A stretch of 64,000 nucleotides of DNA from Curtobacterium sp. MCBA15_009 (GTDB lineage: Bacteria > Actinomycetota > Actinomycetes > Actinomycetales > Microbacteriaceae), in the NCBI RefSeq assembly GCF_001864895.1, contig NZ_MJGO01000037.1, positions 480,759 to 544,758 of the forward strand. Direction: 5' to 3'. The translations under genes were made by a program, and so were the position numbers. Within the stretch, counting starts at the first letter, position 1. Every line of letters begins with the position of its first letter. Below the pieces are notes generated by a model, which saw only the letters and a list, made by a program, of their open reading frames with translations, made no database searches and was not told the DNA's origin. Below are positions 34,684 through 43,238 of the stretch, piece by piece.

Positions 34684-37203
34684 ATGTTCGAGAGATTCAC
34701 CGACCGAGCCCGTCGGGTTGTCGTCCTCGCTCAAGAAGAAGCGAAGATGCTCAACCACAACTACATCGGCACCGAGCACATCCTCCTCGGCCTCATCCAC
34801 GAGGGCGAGGGCGTCGCCGCCAAGGCGCTGGAGTCGCTCGGCATCTCGCTCGATGCCGTCCGCGAGCAGGTCCAGGACATCATCGGGCAGGGCCAGCAGC
34901 AGCCGACCGGGCACATCCCGTTCACGCCGCGCGCCAAGAAGGTGCTCGAGCTGTCCCTGCGCGAGGCGCTGCAGCTCGGTCACAACTACATCGGCACCGA
35001 GCACATCCTGCTCGGCCTGATCCGCGAGGGCGAGGGCGTCGCAGCCCAGGTCCTCGTGAAGCTCGGCGCCGACCTCAACCGGGTCCGCCAGCAGGTCATC
35101 CAGCTCCTGTCCGGTTACCAGGGCAAGGAAGCCGTCGCCGTCGGTGGCGAGCAGCAGCAGAACGCGCAGCAGGGTTCGCAGGTCCTCGACCAGTTCGGTC
35201 GGAACCTCACCCAGGCCGCGCGCGACGGCAAGCTCGACCCCGTCATCGGGCGCGAGAAGGAGATGGAGCGGGTCATGCAGATCCTCTCCCGCCGCTCCAA
35301 GAACAACCCCGTCCTGATCGGTGAGCCCGGCGTCGGCAAGACCGCCGTCGTCGAGGGCCTCGCCCAGGCGATCGTCAAGGGCGACGTGCCCGAGACGCTC
35401 AAGGACAAGCAGCTCTACTCGCTCGACCTCGGGTCGCTCATCGCCGGGTCCCGCTACCGCGGTGACTTCGAGGAGCGCCTGAAGAAGGTCACGAAGGAGA
35501 TCCGCACCCGCGGCGACATCATCGTCTTCATCGACGAGATCCACACGCTCGTCGGTGCCGGTGCTGCCGAGGGCGCGATCGACGCGGCCTCGATCCTCAA
35601 GCCGCTCCTGGCCCGCGGTGAGCTCCAGACCATCGGTGCCACCACGCTCGACGAGTACCGCAAGCACTTCGAGAAGGACGCCGCACTCGAGCGTCGCTTC
35701 CAGCCGGTGCAGGTCAACGAGCCGTCGCTGCCCCACGCGATCAACATCCTCAAGGGGCTGCGCGACAAGTACGAGGCGTTCCACAAGGTGTCCATCACCG
35801 ACGGCGCGATCGTCGCCGCGGCGAACCTGGCGGACCGCTACGTGCAGGACCGCTTCCTGCCGGACAAGGCCATCGACCTGATCGACGAGGCGGGCGCCCG
35901 CCTGCGTCTGTCGATCCTGTCGGCGCCGCCGGAACTCCGCGAGTTCGACGAGAAGATCTCGACGGTCCGCGGGTCGAAGGAAGCCGCCATCGAGGAGCAG
36001 GACTTCGAGAAGGCCGCGAGCCTGCGCGACGAGGAGAAGAAGCTCCTCGGCGAGCGTCTCCGCCTCGAGAAGCAGTGGCGTGCAGGTGACGTCGCCGCGT
36101 CCGGCACCGTCGACGAGGGCATCATCGCCGAGGTCCTGGCCCAGGCCACGGGCATCCCGGTGTTCAAGCTCACCGAAGAGGAGACCTCGCGTCTCGTCTT
36201 CATGGAGAAGGCACTGCACGAGCGCGTCATCGGTCAGGAAGAGGCCATCTCGGCCCTGTCCAAGACCATCCGCCGTACCCGTGCCGGCCTGAAGGACCCG
36301 AACCGTCCCTCCGGCTCGTTCATCTTCGCCGGCCCCACGGGCGTCGGGAAGACCGAGCTCGCCAAGGCCCTCGCCGAGTTCCTGTTCGACGACGAGGGTG
36401 CGCTGATCTCCCTCGACATGTCGGAGTTCGGTGAGAAGCACACCGTGTCCCGCCTGTTCGGTGCCCCTCCCGGGTTCGTCGGGTTCGAGGAGGGCGGCCA
36501 GCTCACCGAGAAGGTGCGCCGCAAGCCGTTCTCCGTGGTCCTGTTCGACGAGATCGAGAAGGCCCACCCGGACATCTTCAACTCGCTGCTGCAGGTGCTC
36601 GAGGAAGGCCGTCTGACCGACGGTCAGGGCCGCGTGGTCGACTTCAAGAACACCGTCATCATCATGACCACGAACCTCGGTTCGCAGGGCATCGCCGGTG
36701 GCCCGGTGGGCTTCCAGGTCGAGGGTGACTCGGCCGTCGGCTACGACCGCATGCGCGGCAAGGTGAACGAGGAGCTGAAGAAGCACTTCAAGCCCGAGTT
36801 CCTGAACCGTGTCGACGACACGATCGTGTTCCCGCAGCTGTCGCAGCCCGAGCTGCTGCAGATCGTGGACCTGTTCGTGAAGCGTCTGGCCGACCGCCTG
36901 CTCGACCGCGACATGACGGTGGAGCTCACGCTCGCCGCCAAGGAGCAGCTCATCAAGGTCGGGTTCGACCCGTCCCTCGGTGCTCGCCCCCTGCGCCGCG
37001 CGATGCAGCACGAGGTCGAGGACCAGCTGTCCGAGCACATCCTGCAGGGTGAGCTCAACGCGGGCGACCACGTGAAGGTCGACTTCGCCGAGGGCAAGTT
37101 CCAGTTCGAGACCGGGCGTCAGCCGGGCCGCGAAGAGGTCCTCGCCGGTGCGCCGTCGCTCGACAAGGCGCCCGAGGCGCCGCAGGGCGAGATCGAGTCC
37201 TGA
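34684..37203 (+). CDS. clpC: ATP-dependent Clp protease ATP-binding subunit ClpC
   Basis: An 839-residue Hsp100 unfoldase that feeds substrates to ClpP1P2. Domains in order: double-repeat N-domain (1-145); D1 AAA module (Walker [22 protein letters not shown]); a coiled-coil middle region (about 410-470, with a UVR-like [19 protein letters not shown]); D2 module ([40 protein letters not shown]); and the C-terminal D2-small domain. The VGF loop that docks ClpP is visible as [14 protein letters not shown]. Preceded by GGGAGAG and followed by a strong terminator. Confidence 0.97.
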   Translation: MFERFTDRARRVVVLAQEEAKMLNHNYIGTEHILLGLIHEGEGVAAKALESLGISLDAVREQVQDIIGQGQQQPTGHIPFTPRAKKVLELSLREALQLGHNYIGTEHILLGLIREGEGVAAQVLVKLGADLNRVRQQVIQLLSGYQGKEAVAVGGEQQQNAQQGSQVLDQFGRNLTQAARDGKLDPVIGREKEMERVMQILSRRSKNNPVLIGEPGVGKTAVVEGLAQAIVKGDVPETLKDKQLYSLDLGSLIAGSRYRGDFEERLKKVTKEIRTRGDIIVFIDEIHTLVGAGAAEGAIDAASILKPLLARGELQTIGATTLDEYRKHFEKDAALERRFQPVQVNEPSLPHAINILKGLRDKYEAFHKVSITDGAIVAAANLADRYVQDRFLPDKAIDLIDEAGARLRLSILSAPPELREFDEKISTVRGSKEAAIEEQDFEKAASLRDEEKKLLGERLRLEKQWRAGDVAASGTVDEGIIAEVLAQATGIPVFKLTEEETSRLVFMEKALHERVIGQEEAISALSKTIRRTRAGLKDPNRPSGSFIFAGPTGVGKTELAKALAEFLFDDEGALISLDMSEFGEKHTVSRLFGAPPGFVGFEEGGQLTEKVRRKPFSVVLFDEIEKAHPDIFNSLLQVLEEGRLTDGQGRVVDFKNTVIIMTTNLGSQGIAGGPVGFQVEGDSAVGYDRMRGKVNEELKKHFKPEFLNRVDDTIVFPQLSQPELLQIVDLFVKRLADRLLDRDMTVELTLAAKEQLIKVGFDPSLGARPLRRAMQHEVEDQLSEHILQGELNAGDHVKVDFAEGKFQFETGRQPGREEVLAGAPSLDKAPEAPQGEIES

Positions 37204-37227
37204 CGCACGGATAACCGACACGTGTCG

Positions 37228-37269
37228 GGACGGGAGGCCCGTTGCCATCTGGCAACGGGCCTCCCGTCC
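37228..37269 (+). terminator. Strong rho-independent terminator of clpC (GGACGGGAGGC element, copy 1)
   Basis: GGACGGGAGGCCCGTTGCC is perfectly mirrored after a 4-nt loop (19-bp stem, 37228-37246 and 37251-37269). Related palindromes recur at 38511-38567 and 40613-40656. The short palindrome CCGACACGTGTCGG lies just upstream. Confidence 0.85.
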
Positions 37270-37319
37270 GTTCTGCGCGCGTCGCGGCCACCGGCCCTCG
37301 TCCGGGGGTAGTGTTGCCA

Positions 37320-37428
37320 GTACGCGCGAGACGTTCCCCCCAACTCCTCGCGCGGAGCACTCGATCGGTTCCCCCCAACGGATCGAGGCGCTGCCGGCCC
37401 CGGTCTGTTCGCAGACCGGGGCCGTTGC
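37320..37428 (+). ncRNA. 6C RNA
   Basis: This is the actinobacterial 6C small RNA. It has two hairpins, each presenting exactly six cytosines in its loop: stem GCGCGAG/CTCGCGC with Cs at 37336-37341, and stem CTCGATC/GATCGAG with Cs at 37371-37376. A perfect 12-bp terminator stem with a TTCG loop (37396-37423) follows. A TAGTGT -10 box at 37309-37314 fits a start near 37320. The RNA is conserved across Actinobacteria, where overexpression perturbs development or growth and C-rich loops are thought to pair with G-rich mRNA leaders. The start coordinate is approximate. Confidence 0.9.
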
Positions 37429-37431
37429 ACG

Positions 37432-38445
37432 TCAGGGGGTCGGCGCGACCTCGGCGGCGAACCGGCGGACGGTGTCCTCCCAGCGGGCCGGGTCCTCGTT
37501 CCACTCGAGCGTGTGCGGTGCGGTGCGGAACGCGACCGCCGTGACACCCGCCCGGGCAGCCTGCGCGGCGACGTCGTCGGCGCTGACGAGGGCGTCGGCC
37601 GTCGAGTGCAGGAGCAGGGTCGGGGTGGTCCGGTCCGGCCAGGTGGTCACGGCCACGGGGTCGTTCGTGCCGGCGAGCCGGCAGACGAGCGGCGTCGACG
37701 CGGTGCGGGCGGCCAGTGAGCCGACGACCGACGGCAGGTGTGCCGCCCGGACGGCCCCGCGCAGCGCGGAGGCCATGGAGAGCAGCGGTGCGACGCCGAC
37801 GATGCCGTCGACGTGCTCGCGGTCGGCCGCCACCGCGCACGCGAGGGCCCCGGCCGACCAGCCCTGCAGGACGACGCGCTCGGCCCCGTCCGCGCGGGCG
37901 GCCCGGACGGCGGCGACGATGCGGTCCGCGGCTGCGGGGTCGAGCGAGCGCAGCGGCAGGTCGGTGGTGTCGACGATCGTGTTCGACGCCCCGAGCGACC
38001 GCCAGACGGCGAGCCCGCGGAGCACCTGGCGCGGCCCGAGCGACTGCCCGTGGACGTGCACGACGTGGGTGCGGGCGGTCGTGGCCGGCTCCTCGCCCGG
38101 TACGTCGTCCGGGGAGTCGGCCATCAGCGCGTCCCACTCCCAGACGCCGGGGTCGACGGGTTCGGAGACCGCGCGGCGGACGGCGTCGCCGTCGACCCCG
38201 AGCACGGTGCCGATCCGCTCGCGTCGGCCCGAGCGCTGCAGGCCGTACGTGCCCGGCAGCCGGGTGTCACGGGTGGCGTCGAGGAGCGCCTCGGTCCGCG
38301 TGGAGCTCCGGACGGTGGCCGTCGCCCGGTACGGGGCGGGGGCGAGCAGTCGGCGGGCGACGAGCGCGGCGAGGGCGATGCTGCCGGCCGTCCCCACCGC
38401 GGTGCCGATCGTCGTGCCGAGGACGGTGGTGCGTGTGCCGGTCAT
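37432..38445 (-). CDS. Alpha/beta-hydrolase fold protein with N-terminal membrane anchor
   Basis: A 337-residue protein. An N-terminal hydrophobic segment (TVLGTTIGTAVGTAGSIALA, about 7-33) is followed by an alpha/beta-hydrolase core. HVHGQSLGPRQV suggests the oxyanion loop, LQGWSAGALACAV contains the nucleophile elbow GWSAG, TPTLLLHSTADALVS carries the acid, and APHTLEW carries the His. A lipase, esterase or peptidase is possible and the substrate cannot be predicted. It converges on the 6C RNA, ending 4 nt after it. Confidence 0.83.
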   Translation of the reverse strand: MTGTRTTVLGTTIGTAVGTAGSIALAALVARRLLAPAPYRATATVRSSTRTEALLDATRDTRLPGTYGLQRSGRRERIGTVLGVDGDAVRRAVSEPVDPGVWEWDALMADSPDDVPGEEPATTARTHVVHVHGQSLGPRQVLRGLAVWRSLGASNTIVDTTDLPLRSLDPAAADRIVAAVRAARADGAERVVLQGWSAGALACAVAADREHVDGIVGVAPLLSMASALRGAVRAAHLPSVVGSLAARTASTPLVCRLAGTNDPVAVTTWPDRTTPTLLLHSTADALVSADDVAAQAARAGVTAVAFRTAPHTLEWNEDPARWEDTVRRFAAEVAPTP

Positions 38446-38510
38446 GTGGTCTCCCCTCGCGGAGCCTCCCGGCGTGCGTCGGCGCGGGTGCGGGGGTGGA
38501 CCCGACCCCC

Positions 38511-38567
38511 GGACGGACGGGAGGCGCGGTGCCGTCCGGCACCGCGCCTCCAGTCTGGCCGTCCGTC
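38511..38567. repeat. Inverted repeat (GGACGGGAGGC element, copy 2)
   Basis: GGACGGACGGGAGGCGCGGT (38511-38530), running into GCC, is mirrored by GGCACCGCGCCTC (38538-38550), with outer GTCCGTC pairing. The core 13 bp are perfect. It lies between the hydrolase start and the SRPBCC stop (both reverse strand), where it may terminate the SRPBCC transcript. Confidence 0.65.
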
Positions 38568-38590
38568 ACCACGGACGACCGCAGCCGGTC

Positions 38591-39043
38591 TCAGGCCTGG
38601 ACGTCCCCGCGCCAGCCGGAGTCGGTCGGAGCGGACTCGACGCGCTCCTTGAAGTTCTGCAGGTCCTTCTTGATGGCGTGGCCACCGATGCCGACGGCCG
38701 AGCCGAGCTTCTCGAGGAAGCCGGAGGGCTGCCAGTCGATCTGGGCGGTCACACGCGTCTCGTTGTCGGAGAGCTTGTGGAAGGTGACGACACCGGCGTG
38801 GTCGGTCTCGCCGTCCTTGACGGTCCAGGCGACGCGCTCGTCGGGGTGCTGCTCGGTGATGATCGCCCGGAACTCGCGCTCCTGGCCGGCGACCTTCACG
38901 GTCCAGTCGGTGGTCTTGTCGTCCACCTGGACGATCTTCTCGACCTCGTCGAGGAAGGTGGGGAACTCCTCGAAGCGGGTCCACTGGTTGTAGGCAGCGG
39001 AGACGGGCACGTTCACGTCGACGGTTTCGATGATCTGGGGCAT
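38591..39043 (-). CDS. SRPBCC (START-like) polyketide cyclase/dehydrase family protein
   Basis: A 150-residue protein beginning MPQIIETVDVNVPVSAAYNQ. It has the START/Bet v1-type opening WTRFEEFPTFLDEVEKIVQV, a beta-sheet with REFRAIITEQHPDERVAW, and a closing helix (GFLEKLGSAVGIGGHAIKKD). The fold makes a hydrophobic pocket for lipids or polyketides. Ligand unknown. Start chosen at 39043, 7 nt after TACCGT on the reverse strand (leaderless); a longer ATG at 39109 lacks this. Confidence 0.87.
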   Translation of the reverse strand: MPQIIETVDVNVPVSAAYNQWTRFEEFPTFLDEVEKIVQVDDKTTDWTVKVAGQEREFRAIITEQHPDERVAWTVKDGETDHAGVVTFHKLSDNETRVTAQIDWQPSGFLEKLGSAVGIGGHAIKKDLQNFKERVESAPTDSGWRGDVQA

Positions 39044-39141
39044 GGGTTGCACGGTAGGCCGGTCGTCCTGAGCGGGACCCAGACGGGTGTCCCCCTGGGC
39101 GTGGTGCACGTCGACGGTCGGCTCGCACTAGTGTGGGCCGG

Positions 39142-39684
39142 ATGACAGAGCACGGCAGGCACGCGTTCGACGAGCGCGACGAGCACGGGATCCTCGTGCG
39201 TCCGGCGCTGGCGTCGGACGTCCCGCACATCCAGCGGCTCATCGCCCCGTACGTCGACCGCCGCATCCTGCTCGGCAAGGAGAACGTCCAGCTCTACGGC
39301 TCGATCCAGCAGTTCCGGATCGCCGAGGGCCCCGACGGCGTGCCGATCGGCTGCGGTGCCCTCGCCGTGTTCTGGGACGACATCGCCGAGGTCCGCACGC
39401 TCGCTCTCGACGCCGACTGGATCCACAAGCGCGTCGGCCACCGCATGCTCGAGGCGCTCGAGCACGACGCCCGCGAGCTCGCCGTCGCGCGCATCTTCTG
39501 CCTGACGTTCGAGGTCGACTTCTTCGCGAAGCACGGCTACCTGGAGATCGGCGAGAGCGTCGTCTCGCCGGACGTCTACGCCGAACTCGTCCGTTCGTCG
39601 GACGAGGGGGTCGCGGAGTTCCTCGACCTCGCCCGGGTCAAACCGAACACCCTCGGCAACACCCGCATGCTGAAGATCCTCTGA
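39142..39684 (+). CDS. argA: N-acetylglutamate synthase, short GNAT type
   Basis: A 180-residue GNAT acetyltransferase of the type that makes N-acetylglutamate, first step of arginine synthesis, in actinobacteria (comparable to mycobacterial Rv2747). ILVRPALASDVPHIQRLIAP opens the fold, GCGALAVFWDDIAEVRTLAL leads to the acetyl-CoA loop (DWIHKRVGHRMLEALEHDAR), and FCLTFEVDFFAKHGYLEIGE with PDVYAEL closes it. It lacks the amino-acid-kinase domain of classical ArgA. TAGTGT ends 7 nt before the ATG, so leaderless initiation is likely. Confidence 0.88.
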   Translation: MTEHGRHAFDERDEHGILVRPALASDVPHIQRLIAPYVDRRILLGKENVQLYGSIQQFRIAEGPDGVPIGCGALAVFWDDIAEVRTLALDADWIHKRVGHRMLEALEHDARELAVARIFCLTFEVDFFAKHGYLEIGESVVSPDVYAELVRSSDEGVAEFLDLARVKPNTLGNTRMLKIL

Positions 39685-39735
39685 CGCGTCGCGCGGCATC
39701 CGCGCTCGTCCGACCTGCCGCCCTACCCTGTGCGC

Positions 39736-40407
39736 ATGTCGTCGTTCCGCCACCCCGTCGGCCCCGAGCGCCCCAGCGTCTACTGGCGCCGGCGCGCCAT
39801 CGCGCTCGGCGCGGTCCTCGTCGTCGTGATCGTGGTCGTGCTCATCGTGGTGGGCCGCGGCGGGGCAGCCGAGTCGGCTGCTCCCGGGGCCTCCGGTTCC
39901 GCAGAACCGGGATCGGGATCGGGTGCGAGCTCCGGCTCGTCGTCGACGGCGACGTCGCGCACGCCCGCGCCCTCCCGCTCCGCAGCGCCGACCGCCGCCG
40001 ACGGCGCCGAGTGCACGGCCGACCAGATCGAGCTCAAGCCCGTCCTCGACAAGGAGGCCTACGGCCCCACCGAGGACCCAAAGATCGCCATGTCGATCAC
40101 CAACTCCGGCTCGAACAGCTGCCACTGGGACCTCGGCTCGGCGCAGCAGGTCCTGACGATCAGCTCCGGCGAGGAGCAGTACTGGTCATCGAAGGACTGC
40201 CAGACCGGCGGCACCCACCAGGACGTCACCATCAAGGTCGGTCAGACCCTCACCACGCCGGCGATCGAGTGGGACCGCACCCGGTCGTCGACGACGACCT
40301 GCGACTCGTCGCGGCCGGCCGTCACCGGCGGGGGAGCGAGCTACCACCTGCAGGTCGCGGTGGGGAAGGTCGAGTCGAAGCGGTCGGCGCAGTTCGTGCT
40401 GAACTGA
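39736..40407 (+). CDS. Membrane-anchored extracytoplasmic protein of unknown function
   Basis: A 223-residue protein. A basic N-terminus is followed by one transmembrane segment (RAIALGAVLVVVIVVVLIVV, about 17-37), a Ser/Gly/Ala/Pro linker (about 40-80) and a beta-rich domain with four Cys (AECTADQIELKPVLDKEAYG; NSCHWDLGSAQQVLTISSGE; SKDCQTGG; TTTCDSSRP). The pattern resembles DUF4232-like secreted domains. TACCCT ends 6 nt before this ATG. Confidence 0.75.
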   Translation: MSSFRHPVGPERPSVYWRRRAIALGAVLVVVIVVVLIVVGRGGAAESAAPGASGSAEPGSGSGASSGSSSTATSRTPAPSRSAAPTAADGAECTADQIELKPVLDKEAYGPTEDPKIAMSITNSGSNSCHWDLGSAQQVLTISSGEEQYWSSKDCQTGGTHQDVTIKVGQTLTTPAIEWDRTRSSTTTCDSSRPAVTGGGASYHLQVAVGKVESKRSAQFVLN

Positions 40408-40414
40408 GGCGGGC

Positions 40415-40500
40415 TGGGCGCCGGGCGGGGCTTGGCGCCGGGCGCGGGCGCCGTGCGGGGCTGGGCAGCTCGGCGGGGCGCCGGGCGGGGCTTGGCGTTC
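40415..40500. repeat. G-rich direct repeats downstream of 39736-40407
   Basis: GGGCGCCGGGCGGGGCTTGG occurs near 40416 and again near 40475, with GGGCTGGGC and GGCGCCGTGCGGGGCT variants between. All G-runs are on one strand. The tract has no coding look and may be a decayed repeat or a G-rich structure. The whole 40408-40862 gap holds only repeats and palindromes. Confidence 0.6.
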
Positions 40501-40517
40501 GGGGCTTGTGGGTGTGT

Positions 40518-40570
40518 CGCGAAAGCGACTGATCGCCGCGGATGGTTCGCGGCACACTGTCGCTTTCGCG
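40518..40570. repeat. Nested inverted repeat
   Basis: CGCGAAAGCGAC (40518-40529) pairs perfectly with GTCGCTTTCGCG (40559-40570), and inside it GCCGCG (40535-40540) pairs with CGCGGC (40548-40553). Intergenic, unrelated to the neighbouring GGACGGGAGGC element 43 bp away. Confidence 0.65.
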
Positions 40571-40612
40571 GGTCCGTCGCTGCGGTGCTGCGGCGCTCGA
40601 CGTGCGCACGGA

Positions 40613-40656
40613 CGGACGGGAGGCGCGGTGCCAGCTGGTGCCGCGCCTCCCGTCCG
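40613..40656. repeat. Perfect 16-bp inverted repeat (GGACGGGAGGC element, copy 3)
   Basis: CGGACGGGAGGCGCGG is exactly mirrored at 40641-40656 with a 12-nt loop. The sequence is nearly the same as the 38511 copy and shares its outer half with the clpC terminator. Confidence 0.7.
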
Positions 40657-40814
40657 GCGGTGGTCGCGACCAGGGCAGGGTGGCGACGGGCGGGGGTCCC
40701 GGTGCTCGGTCGGGTGGTTCGGGGACGCTGTGCACAACCGAAGTGCGTCCGCGCCGGGTCGTGTGCCGGTCCCGACGCGCTGTGGTTGTGCGGTCTTCCC
40801 TGCCCGGGACAGCA

Positions 40815-40848
40815 AACGGCCCCGTCGTCCGAAGACGACGGGGCCGTT
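40815..40848 (-). terminator. Terminator of the cold-shock gene
   Basis: AACGGCCCCGTCGTC and GACGACGGGGCCGTT form a 15-bp perfect stem around a 4-nt loop, 15 nt after the cold-shock stop on the reverse strand. Confidence 0.85.
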
Positions 40849-40862
40849 CGAAGCTGATGTGA

Positions 40863-41072
40863 TCAGCCGAGGACGGTGATGTTCTCCGCCTGCGGGCCCT
40901 TGCGGCCCTCGGTGATGTCGAACTCCACCTTCTGGTTCTCCTCCAGCGACTTGTAGCCGTTGCCGGCGATCGCGGAGAAGTGCGCGAAGACGTCAGCGCT
41001 GCCGTCGTCCGGGGCGATGAAGCCGAAGCCCTTTTCGTTGTTGAACCACTTGACGGTACCGGTAGATGCCAT
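40863..41072 (-). CDS. Cold-shock protein (CspA family)
   Basis: A 69-residue single cold-shock domain binding single-stranded [26 protein letters not shown] contains RNP1 (KGFGFI), and [11 protein letters not shown] contains RNP2-like VFAHF. Full domain length with no extension. It has a long untranslated leader (41073 upward) typical of cold-shock genes, with the 14-bp palindrome GGTGCGATCGCACC near 41109-41122 that could fold in the leader. It is divergent from the SseB-like gene. Confidence 0.95.
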   Translation of the reverse strand: MASTGTVKWFNNEKGFGFIAPDDGSADVFAHFSAIAGNGYKSLEENQKVEFDITEGRKGPQAENITVLG

Positions 41073-41364
41073 GATGGCGTTTCCTTAGCTTTCTTGCGTT
41101 CCGCCATGGTGCGATCGCACCTGCGGAGCCCCGACGTACGTCGACGGGGGTGATGCGCCACGCGGGCAGGTGCCGGCGGGACGGGTTCGGGATCAGGTCT
41201 GACGACCGGTGATCCTGGTAGTCCGAGTCAGGGGCAAACCACCTGACCAAGACGTTGAGCGCCGCCGAAGCGGTTTCACCAGGCTAGCGTGCTCAGGCTC
41301 CGCTGGCTACCCGTTCTCGCGACGCGTTCTCCACGGCACAGCGAAATCTGGTGGAATCGTTCCG

Positions 41365-41748
41365 ATGGCAGACAAGGAACAGCGCTTCCGGAGTGAACAA
41401 CTCGAGGAAGCCCTCGCGAAGCAGGACGTCGCTGCGGTGGCGTTCGCGCTGCGCAACGACATCGTGATCGTCCCCCGACTCGTCACCGGCAAGAAGGACA
41501 TGCAGGTGCGGGTGTTCGGCCGTGAGGGCTCGGACAAGCGCATCCTGCTGCTGTTCTCGTCGGCCGACGCCTACACGGCGATGGTGCCCGACGAGAAGAT
41601 CCGGCAGGTCATGGTCTACGACGGACCGCGGCTCGAGGAGTTCCTCGCGGCGCACCTCGACCTGCTCGAGGGCGTGTTCTTCGACATCGCCGGACCGCAC
41701 ACCATGCAGGCGACGCCCGAGGACCTGCTGGCCGCATTGCGCGCCTGA
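41365..41748 (+). CDS. SseB N-terminal domain family protein
   Basis: A 127-residue protein starting MADKEQRFRSEQLEEALAKQ. The fold is alpha/beta with VAFALRNDIVIVPRLVTGKK, RILLLFSSADAYTAMVPDEK and LLEGVFFDIAGPHTMQATPE, matching the SseB N-terminal domain (PF07179-type). In actinobacteria these small cytosolic proteins have no defined role. An upstream in-frame extension to 41209 exists but is not protein-like. Confidence 0.78.
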   Translation: MADKEQRFRSEQLEEALAKQDVAAVAFALRNDIVIVPRLVTGKKDMQVRVFGREGSDKRILLLFSSADAYTAMVPDEKIRQVMVYDGPRLEEFLAAHLDLLEGVFFDIAGPHTMQATPEDLLAALRA

Positions 41749-41866
41749 GGGGCGTCTGGCGGCTCGTGCAGGTGCCTGCGTCGGTGTGCCCGGCTGGGCC
41801 TGTGCTCGTGTGTGCCGGTACTCGTGAGTGCCGGTGTTCGTACGTGCCGGTGCTCGGACGTGCCGG

Positions 41867-43228
41867 TCAGAACGCGCGGTCGAGTTCGCGCTCGCGGGCG
41901 GACTGGGTCATCGAGAACGCGACCCGGAGTGCCTCGCGCAGGTGACCGGAGTCTGCGCCGAGCACCGTCGTGAAGCCGAGGCGCTTCGCCTCGGCCACCC
42001 GCTGCTTCGTCCCCGTGGCCGGACGGATCTCGCCGGCGAGGCTGATCTCACCCACCGCCGCCAACGTGTGCGGGTACGGGCGGTCACGGGCGGCGCTCGC
42101 GAGCGCCAGTGCGATGGCGAGGTCGGCGCCCGGTTCGGTGAGCTTCATGCCGCCGACCGTCGAGACGTAGACGTCGGCATCGGAGAGCTTCAGCCCCGCG
42201 CGCCGTTCGAGGACGGCGAGCAGCATCGCCACGCGCGACGAGTCGACACCGTTCACCACCCGGCGCGGCTGCGGGGCCGAACTCGGCACGATGAGTGCCT
42301 GCACCTCGACCGGGAGCGCCCGACGCCCCTCGAGCGCGACGGTGACGCACGTGCCCGACACCGGGGTGGCGTTCTTCGACATGAACAGGCCGCTCGGGTC
42401 GGGGACCTCGTGGATGCCGTCGCCGGCCATGTCGAAGCAGCCGACCTCGTCGGTGGGGCCGAAGCGGTTCTTCAGCGCCCGGACGAACCGGAGCGCGGTC
42501 TGCCGATCGCCTTCGAAGTGGCAGACGACGTCGACCAGGTGCTCGAGCAGCCGCGGACCGGCGATCGTGCCGTCCTTCGTCACGTGTCCGACGATGAGGA
42601 CCGGCAGCGCGCGGTCCTTCGCGATCCGGATCAGGGTCGAGGCGACCTCGCGCACCTGTGACGTCCCACCGGCGATGCCGTCGATCGCGCCCGATGAGAT
42701 CGTCTGCACCGAGTCGGCGATGAGCAGGTCGGGCTGCACCTGGTCGATCTGCCCGATGATGACGCCGAGGTCGACCTCGCTCGCCAGGAAGAGCTGGTCG
42801 TGCATGGCGCCGGTGCGCTCGGCTCGCAGGCGGACCTGGTCGACGGACTCCTCGGCGCTGACGTAGAGGACGCGCTTGCCGGCGGCCGCCGCGCGCGAGG
42901 CGACCTCGAGCAGGAGCGTCGACTTGCCGACGCCGGGCTCACCCGACAGCAGCACCGCCGCCCCGGGCACGACGCCGCCGCCGAGCACCCGGTCGAACTC
43001 GCCGATGCCGGTCTGCCACCGCTGCACCGACGTGCCACGGGCCTCGGTGATCGGTCGGGCGACGCGCGTGCCGGTGACGGCGACCGCCGTGGTGCCTCGT
43101 GAGCTCGCCGAGGTGGCGGAGGAGTCCTCGACCGTTCCCCAGGTCTGGCACTCGCCGCAGCGGCCGACCCACTTCACGCTGGTCCAGCCGCACTCGGTGC
43201 ATCGGTAGAGGGACTGCGGGCGCGCCAT
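41867..43228 (-). CDS. radA: DNA repair protein RadA
   Basis: A 453-residue RecA-like branch-migration helicase that processes recombination intermediates. The N-terminal zinc finger (CTECGWTSVKWVGRCGECQT), Walker A GEPGVGKSTLLLEVA, the RadA-specific ALKNRFGPTDEVGCF (KNRFG), and a C-terminal Lon-like domain (VYVSTVGGMKLTEPGADLAI) are all present. Start at 43228, 7 nt after TAACCT on the reverse strand, consistent with leaderless expression. The SGNH gene lies just upstream on the same strand. Confidence 0.96.
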   Translation of the reverse strand: MARPQSLYRCTECGWTSVKWVGRCGECQTWGTVEDSSATSASSRGTTAVAVTGTRVARPITEARGTSVQRWQTGIGEFDRVLGGGVVPGAAVLLSGEPGVGKSTLLLEVASRAAAAGKRVLYVSAEESVDQVRLRAERTGAMHDQLFLASEVDLGVIIGQIDQVQPDLLIADSVQTISSGAIDGIAGGTSQVREVASTLIRIAKDRALPVLIVGHVTKDGTIAGPRLLEHLVDVVCHFEGDRQTALRFVRALKNRFGPTDEVGCFDMAGDGIHEVPDPSGLFMSKNATPVSGTCVTVALEGRRALPVEVQALIVPSSAPQPRRVVNGVDSSRVAMLLAVLERRAGLKLSDADVYVSTVGGMKLTEPGADLAIALALASAARDRPYPHTLAAVGEISLAGEIRPATGTKQRVAEAKRLGFTTVLGADSGHLREALRVAFSMTQSARERELDRAF

Positions 43229-43238
43229 GACGTCGAGG

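Noticed and set aside
34648-37248. An 866-codon reverse-strand frame opposite clpC
   Set aside because: Antisense shadow of a highly conserved gene; no protein features of its own.
41209-41364. Extended N-terminus of the SseB-like protein
   Set aside because: The extra 52 residues are not protein-like and the ATG at 41365 gives the normal family start.
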